From NCBI GenBank assembly GCA_963719345.1, contig CAVRCA010000003.1:434001-498000 (forward strand): 64,000 bases of DNA, read 5' to 3'. The stretch comes from CAVRCA01 sp963719345. Lineage in GTDB: Bacteria; Pseudomonadota; Alphaproteobacteria; Acetobacterales; Acetobacteraceae. Position 1 is the first letter of the stretch, and every line of letters starts with the position of its first letter. Below, in pieces: positions 55,143 through 61,725 of the stretch. The position numbers and the translations under genes were made by a program. The notes beneath the pieces are model-generated. The model searched no databases, had not been told where the DNA came from, and was given only the letters and a program-made list of their open reading frames with translations.

Positions 55143-56384
55143 TCAGGCGTGGACGAGCGGGCAGCCTCCCTCGTTCAGCGGGCGGAAAGCGAGGTCGGCC
55201 GGGATCGTCCGCTTGAGCTGCACCAAGTCCCAGGGCTCCCGGACCAGCTTCGGCGGCTTGGCCTCGAACAGGTAGATATCATGGATCACCCGCCCGTCGA
55301 CGCGGATCGTGCTCTGATGGAAGATCGGGTCGACGACCGGGATCGCTCGCATCTCGGCGATGACGGCGCGGCCGCTCGCATGCGCCCGCTCCACCCCCAT
55401 GGCGGCGACGGCTTTCAGGTAATGCGTGACGGCCGAGTACTGGCCGGCCTGGGCGGAGTTGGGCATCGGCTGCCCGGTCATCCTGGCGGCAAAGCGCCGG
55501 GCAAAGGCGCGGGTGCCGTCGTCGAGGTTCCAGTAGTAGGGCTCGGCCAGCAGCACGCCCTGTGCCGCCTGCGGGCCGATGCTGTGGATGTCGTTCAGCA
55601 GCAGGCCGACGCCAACCACTTTCTGGCCACCCTGCATGATGCCGAACTCGGCGGCCTGCTTGATGCAGTTGATCGAGTCCGTGCCGCCATTGGCGAGCCC
55701 GATCACCTTCGCGCCGCTGGCGCGGGCCTGCAGCAGAAACGCCGAAAAATCCGTCGTGCCGGGAAACGGGTAGGCGGCCGCGCCGAGCACCTTGCCGCCG
55801 TTGCCGGTGACGAAGGCGGCGGAGTCGCTCTCCAGCGTCTGGCCATACGTGTAGTCGGCGTTGATGAAAAACCAGGTATCGCCGCCCTCCTTCACGGTAG
55901 TCTCGACGATGCCGTGGGGGATGGACCACGTGTCGTACGCCCAGTGCAGATGGTTCGGCCCGCAGCGCGGGCCGGTGAGGATGGCGGAGGCGGCGCCGGT
56001 GAAGATCGCCAGCTTGTCCCGCGCCTTCGCCATCTCGCCGATCGCGATGGCGGCCGACGACAGCGGCACGTCGGTGAGCAGATCGACGCCCTTGTTGCCG
56101 AACCAGTCCCCGGCAATGGCGAGCGCCACGTCCGGCTTGAGCTGCAGGTCCGCCGCCAGCAGCTCGACCGGAATGTCGGGATGCGACTTGGCGAAATCCT
56201 CGATCGCGAGCTGGGCCCCCACCACCGAGCCAGGACCGGTCAAGGCGGAGTAGGTGCCCGCCATGTCGGTGAGCACCCCGATGCGGATCGGTTTCTGCTC
56301 CGCCCGGGCAGCCGGGGCGAGAACGCTTGCCGCGGCGCCAGCGCCTCCGGCCAGCACGGCGCGACGAGTCGTCGAATGGCGCAT
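55143..56384 (-). CDS. Orphan Liv-type ABC substrate-binding protein, Tat-like leader
   Basis: A 413-residue periplasmic binding protein of the Peripla_BP_6 family. ATG at 56384 (MRHSTTRRAVLAGGAGAAAS) follows gggggaggggg. The leader has twin Arg (TTRRAVLAGG) and ends in ARAEQKP. The mature protein begins IRIGVLTDMAGTYSALTGPG, with AIEDFAKSHPDIPVELLAAD, NGGTDSINCIKQAAEFGIM, and VDGRVIHDIYLFEAKPP near the end, features of the subgroup associated with aromatic or amide substrates. No permease or ATPase is adjacent, so it would use a transporter encoded elsewhere, possibly livHMGF. The dehalogenase-like gene lies about 90 bases upstream on the same strand, a possible operon. Confidence 0.88.
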   Translation of the reverse strand: MRHSTTRRAVLAGGAGAAASVLAPAARAEQKPIRIGVLTDMAGTYSALTGPGSVVGAQLAIEDFAKSHPDIPVELLAADLQLKPDVALAIAGDWFGNKGVDLLTDVPLSSAAIAIGEMAKARDKLAIFTGAASAILTGPRCGPNHLHWAYDTWSIPHGIVETTVKEGGDTWFFINADYTYGQTLESDSAAFVTGNGGKVLGAAAYPFPGTTDFSAFLLQARASGAKVIGLANGGTDSINCIKQAAEFGIMQGGQKVVGVGLLLNDIHSIGPQAAQGVLLAEPYYWNLDDGTRAFARRFAARMTGQPMPNSAQAGQYSAVTHYLKAVAAMGVERAHASGRAVIAEMRAIPVVDPIFHQSTIRVDGRVIHDIYLFEAKPPKLVREPWDLVQLKRTIPADLAFRPLNEGGCPLVHA

Positions 56385-56472
56385 CAACCCCCTCCCCCGA
56401 TGTCCCGCCGGTATTCCGGTCGGCGTCCCAAGTGTGGCCCGCCCGGGGCGGCAGCGCCATCGTAAGAAGGAG

Positions 56473-57336
56473 CTACCCCTTCCAGTCTGCCAGGAAATCG
56501 AGCAAGGCGGCATTGACGGCGTCCGGTCGCTCCTCGTGCGGCAGGTGGCCGCATTGCGGAATGGCCACCGTGCGCAGGTCGTCGGCCATCTCGCGCCAGA
56601 TGCCGGCCACATCCCACATCTTTCCCACCAGCTCGAAATCCTCGCCCCAGAGCGCCAGCGTCGGACAGTGGATCTTGACCTCGCGGTCCGCCTTGTCCTG
56701 CGCCACGTCCTCCTTGCCGGCCCGGTAGTCGCTGAGGGCGCCGCGGACGGCACCCGGCTTCTGGTAGGCACGAGCGTAGGCGGTGATGTCCTCCGGTGTC
56801 AGCGCCTCGGGGTCGTAGGTCCAGCCCTGGAGGATGTAGCGCAGCCAAATCTCCTCCCGGTCGGCGATCAGCGCCTCCGGCAGGTCCGGCACCTGGTTGA
56901 AGATGAAGAACCAGTGGCCGCGCGCCACCGTCGCGTCCATCTTCTCGAAGATCACCAGAGTGGGAATGTTGTCCAGGACGCCAAGCCGCTCGATGCGGTC
57001 GGGACGGTCCTTGGCGAAGCGGGTGGCGACCCGGGCACCGCGGTCGTGACCGATGACGGGCGCGCGGTCGATACCGAGGTGGTCCATGAGCGCCGCGATG
57101 TCGGCGGCCATGGTCCGCTTGTCATAGCCCGACGCCGGCTTTTCGGTCTCGCCGTAGCCGCGAAGGTCGGGAACGATGACCCGGTGACGCTGGGCAAGCA
57201 CGGGAATCTGCTTTCGCCATGCGTACCAGGTTTCCGGAAAGCCGTGCAGCAAGACCACCGGCGGCCCCTCGCCCGCTTCCACCCAATGCTGCTTGATGCC
57301 GTTGGCCACGGCCGTGTGGTGCATCCGAGCGATCAT
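56473..57336 (-). CDS. Alpha/beta hydrolase, fluoroacetate (haloacetate) dehalogenase-like
   Basis: A 287-residue hydrolase. The active-site set of fluoroacetate dehalogenases is visible: nucleophile Asp98 with Arg99 and Arg102 in GHDRGAR, Asp122 in LDNIPT, His141-Trp142 in RGHWFFI (halide pocket), Tyr204 in DYRAG, and catalytic His264 in CGHLPHEE. HGFPETWYAWRK and DLRGYGETEKP are also family-typical. The spacing from Asp98 to Asp122 is the same 24 residues as in the characterised enzyme, as I recall it. Epoxide hydrolases share the fold but lack the His-Trp-Tyr trio. A dehalogenase of small halo-acids is therefore the best guess. A Liv-type binding protein gene follows. Confidence 0.82.
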   Translation of the reverse strand: MIARMHHTAVANGIKQHWVEAGEGPPVVLLHGFPETWYAWRKQIPVLAQRHRVIVPDLRGYGETEKPASGYDKRTMAADIAALMDHLGIDRAPVIGHDRGARVATRFAKDRPDRIERLGVLDNIPTLVIFEKMDATVARGHWFFIFNQVPDLPEALIADREEIWLRYILQGWTYDPEALTPEDITAYARAYQKPGAVRGALSDYRAGKEDVAQDKADREVKIHCPTLALWGEDFELVGKMWDVAGIWREMADDLRTVAIPQCGHLPHEERPDAVNAALLDFLADWKG

Positions 57337-57470
57337 GATGGAGCCCTCGTTCGGCTGGTGAACGCCTGCAAGCCTTCGGTCGCCTGCCGGTCCATTCCGC
57401 TGTGATCCCAGTCACTGTCTGTTTATCAACGGCAGATTAGACCTTGGGGCGGAGTAGCGAGGCCCCGAAG

Positions 57471-58325
57471 ATGACGACCCTGGTTGCGAGCGCCAAGTGG
57501 ATGACGCGATACGTGCGAGATCCGCGGGAAATCGAGAAGATCGATTTCGACCGGGTGATCGAAGATCTCTGCGCCGCCGGTCCGGACTCGGATCCCGCCG
57601 CCGAACTCGTCGGCGCCCACCTCTCGGACTACGACCACGTCGTCCTGGCCACTGACCAGCAGACCGGCCGGTGCGTCGGCCTGCTCGGGATGGTCGACCG
57701 GATCACCGATCAGGGAGAGAACTTCCTGTTGCTGCAGATGGGGTATGTCGCCGCGGTGGCGCGCCGCCGCGGGCTGATGCGGCGGATGCTGGCCTTCGCC
57801 TTGCTCCGGGTGGCCGGAGAGGACACGCTGCCCGCAATCCTGGTCACCCGGACCAGCAGCCCCCTGTTCTACCAAGTGCTGCACGGCTTCGCCCGACGCA
57901 CGCCGGGAGCCGCCATCCACCCCGATCCGACGGGGAACGTGACAACTCTTGCCACCGCCGCACTCTGCCGCCGCGTGGCGCGCAACGTCGCCGCCCGCGT
58001 GCGGTTCGATGTCGGGTCCGGTGCGTTGCGCGGGGGGCTGGTGGAGGCTGGAGGGTTGCCAGTCCTTCCGACCTCTTCGCCCGATCCGCTGATCGAGGCC
58101 CTGTTCTGTCGCACGCTCGGCCCCACCGACCAGGTTCTTGCATTACTCGACCTGCGCGCCAGCACCGAGGCGGACGTGGTGGAACTGGCGAGGCGGATCC
58201 ATCGGCGGCCCTCTCGAGCCACGCCGGTCCGGGCGATGCCAGGACCGGCGTGCCGGTCGGTCAGCCATGAAGCTCCGGCTAGAGCATTGGCCGCCCACCA
58301 GTTACCGGCAGAAGCGCTCCCGTGA
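57471..58325 (+). CDS. GNAT-like protein of unknown substrate
   Basis: A 284-residue protein from the ATG at 57471 (MTTLVASAKWMTRYVRDPRE). The central part has an acetyltransferase-like order: HVVLATDQQTGRCVGLLGMV (beta strands), then QMGYVAAVARRRGLMRRMLA with R-R-x-G-L, where the acetyl-CoA pyrophosphate loop is expected, and LVTRTSSPLFYQVLHGFARR. The C-terminal 120 residues are Arg/Ala-rich and less defined. It is an unusual GNAT variant; the family call is moderate. The last 47 bases overlap the convergent SDR gene, and the C-terminal tail may be partly a by-product of that overlap. Confidence 0.65.
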   Translation: MTTLVASAKWMTRYVRDPREIEKIDFDRVIEDLCAAGPDSDPAAELVGAHLSDYDHVVLATDQQTGRCVGLLGMVDRITDQGENFLLLQMGYVAAVARRRGLMRRMLAFALLRVAGEDTLPAILVTRTSSPLFYQVLHGFARRTPGAAIHPDPTGNVTTLATAALCRRVARNVAARVRFDVGSGALRGGLVEAGGLPVLPTSSPDPLIEALFCRTLGPTDQVLALLDLRASTEADVVELARRIHRRPSRATPVRAMPGPACRSVSHEAPARALAAHQLPAEALP

Positions 58326-59151
58326 TGTAGCTCGCTTCGCCGGAGGCGAGCAGGACATAGGCCGGCGCGAGTTCCGCCGGCTGGCCGGCGCGGCCGAGCG
58401 GCGTGTTCTTGCCGAAGCTTTCCACCTGCTCCTCCGGCATGGTCGACGGGATGAGCGGTGTCCAGATCGGGCCGGGTGCCACACAGTTCACCCGGATGCC
58501 CTTTTCGGCGACAAGCTGGGCCAATCCCGCCGTGAAGTTGGCGATCGCCCCCTTGGTGGTCGCGTACGCGAGCAGCGAGGGCGACGGGTTCTTGGCGTTG
58601 ATCGACGTGGTGTTGACGATCGCCGAGCCCGGCTTCATCAGCGGAATCGCCGCCTTGCAGAGATAGAACTGCGAGTAGATGTTGGTCCGGAACGTCTTGT
58701 CCCATTCCTCCGAGCTGATCTCCTCGATGCTCTGATGGGTGCGCTGCATCGCCGCGTTGTTGACGAGGATATCCAACCGGTCGAACTCGCGCATGGCGCG
58801 CTCGATGATTCGCTTGCAATGCAACTCGTCGGACACGTCGCCGGGAACGAGGATCGCCTTGCGGCCGGCCTGCTCCACCCAGCGCGCTGTCTCCCGGGCG
58901 TCGTCATGTTCTTCGAGGTAGGAAATCAGGACGTCCGCCCCTTCGCGCGCGAACGCGATGGCAACGGCGCGACCGATACCGGAATCGGCCCCCGTGATGA
59001 TCGCCGCCATGCCTGCCAGCTTGCCGCTGCCCTTGTAGGACTGCTCGCCGTGATCGGGCGGCGGGTCCATCGATTTCGTGTGCCCCGGCGGGCTCTGCTT
59101 CTGTTCCGGCTGCGGCGGTTGCGGATGAGCCTCTGTTGGGTTGTCTGACAC
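58279..59151 (-). CDS. SDR-family oxidoreductase (YghA/GsiB-neighbour type)
   Basis: A 290-residue classical-extended short-chain dehydrogenase. The first 45 residues are Pro/Gln-rich (HPQPPQPEQKQSPPGHTKSM), typical of YghA-like SDRs. Then come the NAD(P) site AAIITGADSGIGRAVAIAFA, DVSDELHCKRIIERAM, ILVNNAAMQ, the catalytic Ser/Tyr/Lys in NTTSINAKNPSPSLLAYATTK, and GIRVNCVAPGPIWTPLIPST. The tetrad is complete. These enzymes are often tied to general stress, but the substrate is unknown. The gene is transcribed toward the GNAT-like gene and overlaps its end. Confidence 0.92.
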   Translation of the reverse strand: MSDNPTEAHPQPPQPEQKQSPPGHTKSMDPPPDHGEQSYKGSGKLAGMAAIITGADSGIGRAVAIAFAREGADVLISYLEEHDDARETARWVEQAGRKAILVPGDVSDELHCKRIIERAMREFDRLDILVNNAAMQRTHQSIEEISSEEWDKTFRTNIYSQFYLCKAAIPLMKPGSAIVNTTSINAKNPSPSLLAYATTKGAIANFTAGLAQLVAEKGIRVNCVAPGPIWTPLIPSTMPEEQVESFGKNTPLGRAGQPAELAPAYVLLASGEASYITGALLPVTGGRPML

Positions 59152-59442
59152 GTTCGACCTCGCTGGATTTTGCCGACAAAATTGCTTGCGAACGGAACCA
59201 TGAAGGGAGCGGCGGCTCGGCTACTCCTTGCCGTGCTGCTCCTGGTGGGTCCGCGTGTGGTGATGGACGCTGCCCTGCTGACTGCTTCCCCGTTCGGCCA
59301 TGTTCAGCACCTCATTCTTGCTCGTCCGAAAATCCGCGCCTCGGCGCAGACCCTTGGTGGAAATGAGCGAGGCGCGCCGGAGTTTGGATCACGGTCCGGC
59401 TAGGACAGGCGATCCCGCACGTGTGACCGCGGCGGCGGCGAG
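59152..59442. other. Intergenic region between SDR and xerC, nothing convincing
   Basis: About 290 bases. A plus-strand open frame from 59200 (MKGAAARLLLAVLLLVGPRV) looks like a leader but its continuation is featureless, so it is not called. The divergent promoter of the SDR gene probably lies at the left end. No terminator is obvious after xerC. Confidence 0.4.
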
Positions 59443-60354
59443 CTACGCCCGACGGTGCGTGCGGCGCCAAACATCCATCAACTGTACATGGTCGACCGCG
59501 GTGTAGCGCTGGGTGGTCGAAAGGCTGGCGTGACCCAGCAGTTCCTGGATCGAGCGGAGGTCGGCGCCCCCCGCCAGCAGGTGGGTGGCGAAGGAGTGGC
59601 GCAAGGCGTGCGGCGTCGCGTGCTCCGGCAGTCCGTTCAGGCGACGGAACCGGCGCAGCGCCAACTGCGCCACGGCGGCGTCGAGGCGCTTGCCACGCAC
59701 GCCCAAGAACAACGGCGAATTCGCCGCGCGCGTCGGATGAAGCTCCAGCCAGCCCGTGACCGCCGTCCGCACCGCCGGCAGAACGGGAACGATGCGCTGC
59801 TTGTTGCCCTTGCCGGTGACCCGCAGCGGCGCGTCCGAGCCCGTCAGCGGCGCGTCCCGCACGTCGAGCGCGAGCGCCTCGGCGATGCGCAGCCCGCAGC
59901 CGTACAGCAGCGTGAACAAGGCCGTGTCGCGCGCCTGGATCGCGGCCCGGTCGGATACCTCGCCGATGTCGGTAGCGACGGCCCGCGCGTCAGCCGGAGC
60001 GAGCGCGCGGGGCAGCGGTGGACGCACGCGGGGGGTCGCCAGCAGACCCAGGGCCGGGTTGGAGATCCCGTGACGCTTGGCGAGAAAGCGGAACAGGCTC
60101 CTCACCGCCGAGAGATGTCGTGCTCGGGTGGCATTGATCTTCCCCGCTTGTTCTTCCGAGGCGAGCCAGGCGCGGAAGTCGGCGGCGCGCAATCGGGCCA
60201 GTGCCGCCATATCGGGCTCGCCGCCCAGGTGCCGGGTCAGGAAGCCGAGGAACTGCGCGAGGTCGGTGCCGTATGCCTCGACGGTCAGCGGCGAGGCCCG
60301 ACGCTCATCCGCCAGCCAGCGGAGGAACTGCGTCCGGGCCTCCTCACCCGTCAT
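59443..60354 (-). CDS. xerC: Site-specific tyrosine recombinase XerC
   Basis: A 303-residue recombinase that with XerD resolves chromosome dimers at dif. The N-terminal SAM-like domain (FLRWLADERRASPLTVEAYG) precedes the catalytic domain, with Arg156 (YGCGLRIAEALAL), Lys182 (TGKGNKQRIVPV), His249 and Arg252 (TPHALRHSFATHLL), His275 (LLGHASLSTTQRY) and nucleophile Tyr284. Length and all catalytic residues are normal, so it is a housekeeping Xer and not an integron or phage integrase. It is the last gene of a leftward run: two small genes, DUF484, xerC. DUF484 next to xerC is known from E. coli too. Confidence 0.95.
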   Translation of the reverse strand: MTGEEARTQFLRWLADERRASPLTVEAYGTDLAQFLGFLTRHLGGEPDMAALARLRAADFRAWLASEEQAGKINATRARHLSAVRSLFRFLAKRHGISNPALGLLATPRVRPPLPRALAPADARAVATDIGEVSDRAAIQARDTALFTLLYGCGLRIAEALALDVRDAPLTGSDAPLRVTGKGNKQRIVPVLPAVRTAVTGWLELHPTRAANSPLFLGVRGKRLDAAVAQLALRRFRRLNGLPEHATPHALRHSFATHLLAGGADLRSIQELLGHASLSTTQRYTAVDHVQLMDVWRRTHRRA

Positions 60355-60377
60355 CTGCCCGGATCATTTGCTGGAGG

Positions 60378-61028
60378 TCATCCGCCGCGGGCCAGCGCCG
60401 CGCCGACCGCGCGCCCCAGAAAGGCAAGCGCGCCGGCACCCTGACCGGGCTCGAGCACGCTGCGGTCCCGCGCCACCAGAGCGAGCAGCGCCGGCACGCC
60501 GGCATCGGGGACCCGCGCCAGCGCATCGTGGCGGGCCAGCCGAGCCGCCTCGGCATGGAGTTGCGGCGCATCCGCGGGCGCGTCACGGAACACCACGTCA
60601 CGGCCCCCAAGCAAGCGGGCGATCGTGCCGGTCGGCAGTCGGCGGGCGCCGGGCAGGTCGCCCTCGACGCACACTCCGACCGCGTCCAGCCCGAGCAACC
60701 CCGGGAATGCATGGAGCACGCAGTCCAGCGTATCGCCCGCGCGCATCAGGGCGAGCACCGCCTCCTGCACCCGCGCGGTGAGCCCGGCGGCGGCGCGGCC
60801 AGCGGCCAGGATGCCGTGTGCCTGGGCCGACATTTCCGCCGCATGGGCGCGCTCGGCCCGCAGCATCGCCGCCATGTGGTCGGCCAGCGGCTCGCCATAG
60901 ACGCGGCACGGCGGCGTCAGCACCCGGTACAGCTCCGGGTTCTCGGCGAGCCAAGACGGGTTCTCCCGAAGGAACGCCGCCACGTTGCTGGCAACGATCG
61001 GAATCCCCGTCGGGCAAGAGGAACTCAT
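60378..61028 (-). CDS. DUF484 family protein (YigA-like)
   Basis: A 216-residue protein from the ATG at 61028. The DUF484 start is clear: VAAFLRENPSWLAENPELYR then VLTPPC. Next comes a helical segment with AAMLRAERAHAAEMSAQAHG, followed by a GAF-like half (DAVGVCVEGDLPGARRLPTG). Function is unknown; the gene accompanies xerC across proteobacteria. It ends 23 bases before xerC and its start overlaps the upstream small gene by 4 bases (ATGA), so translation is probably coupled. DUF484 genes commonly form an operon with xerC, suggesting a role in chromosome segregation (inference). Confidence 0.88.
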   Translation of the reverse strand: MSSSCPTGIPIVASNVAAFLRENPSWLAENPELYRVLTPPCRVYGEPLADHMAAMLRAERAHAAEMSAQAHGILAAGRAAAGLTARVQEAVLALMRAGDTLDCVLHAFPGLLGLDAVGVCVEGDLPGARRLPTGTIARLLGGRDVVFRDAPADAPQLHAEAARLARHDALARVPDAGVPALLALVARDRSVLEPGQGAGALAFLGRAVGAALARGG

Positions 61029-61267
61029 CCAGCGGACGCCGGGGAAGACGACCCGCTGACCAGCTCTGGGGGAGTAATATCCGGGTAAGCCTGGTATAAC
61101 CGGTTTGAGAGCTCGACTGTGCCACCCATGGCTTCGCCAATGAAGACAACGAGGGCCTTGAATTCGTCCGGTTGAAGAGTGCCTTTCATGAAGTGAGCTG
61201 TTCCATCCAGGCTGGCGCGTATGGCCGCAAGATATCCGTCCAGCCTCATCGCCGTGTCTCTGTCCAT
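61025..61267 (-). CDS. Small uncharacterised helical protein upstream of DUF484
   Basis: An 80-residue protein, MDRDTAMRLDGYLAAIRASL, with FMKGTLQPDEFKALVVFIGE and AMGGTVELSNRLYQAYPDIT, predominantly helical and slightly acidic, with no signal peptide or cysteine. The last codon and stop overlap the DUF484 start (ATGA). The gap to the upstream gene is only three bases. The tight spacing and normal amino-acid mix support a real gene. I do not recognise a family; the regular helices and residues such as Tyr-Pro-Asp near the C-terminus give no hint of activity. Confidence 0.6.
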   Translation of the reverse strand: MDRDTAMRLDGYLAAIRASLDGTAHFMKGTLQPDEFKALVVFIGEAMGGTVELSNRLYQAYPDITPPELVSGSSSPASAG

Positions 61268-61270
61268 TGG

Positions 61271-61675
61271 TCAATCCTGGTTGCTGGGCGCGGGAAAATA
61301 GGGTTCCCACTCCTTGTAGGTACTGGTTCCAAGGCAGTGGTTCATACATCGGAAGAAGGATTGCCCGAAGTTCTGCGTCGGCAAAGTCAGCTCCGAACAG
61401 ATAGCGATACACTCTGATCGAGTGAGCCCCGAGGAGGCTGCTGGAGCAGTCGGGGCTACTGCGTCAGGCGTCTCGTCGTTCGCCCTAGCAGGCGAGGCGG
61501 CTGTACGCGTGGCCTGCGCCTGAATTGCCTCCTTCAGTTGTGCAATCTGCGACTGCAGATGGCGTATCGTATGGCCGGGTTCATCAGCTTGCGTATCCGT
61601 ACCTGGTGCCACTCCCAAACCAGCCGTGTTCCTGGCGGCCTTGACTCTCCCATCCCATGCGATGTCCTCCCTCAC
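61271..61675 (-). CDS. Small protein with coiled coil and twin CX3C motif
   Basis: A 134-residue protein with a GTG start at 61675 (MREDIAWDGRVKAARNTAGL); the start is uncertain. Residues 36-60 form a likely coiled coil (HTIRHLQSQIAQLKEAIQAQ), a Pro/Ala linker follows, and the C-terminal 50 residues hold four cysteines, Cys89-x3-Cys93-x16-Cys110-x3-Cys114. This is the twin CX3C arrangement of disulfide helical hairpins such as the small mitochondrial Tim chaperones. No signal peptide is seen, so the cysteines might bind metal in the cytosol instead. It is divergent from priA with about 50 bases between. No family is recognised. Confidence 0.55.
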   Translation of the reverse strand: MREDIAWDGRVKAARNTAGLGVAPGTDTQADEPGHTIRHLQSQIAQLKEAIQAQATRTAASPARANDETPDAVAPTAPAASSGLTRSECIAICSELTLPTQNFGQSFFRCMNHCLGTSTYKEWEPYFPAPSNQD

Positions 61676-61725
61676 TCAAATGCCCGATGACTGAAATGTC
61701 AGTCTGACTAACAGGTATCCTTGAA

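Noticed and set aside
59200..59403. Possible small exported protein starting MKGAAARLLL
   Set aside because: Only the first 20 residues look like a leader; the rest has no protein-like features and there is no clear ribosome-binding site or neighbour support.
59443..60354. Tyrosine recombinase as a sign of an integron, integrative element or phage
   Set aside because: Length, catalytic residues and DUF484/priA context are those of housekeeping XerC; no attachment site repeats or mobile genes were seen nearby.
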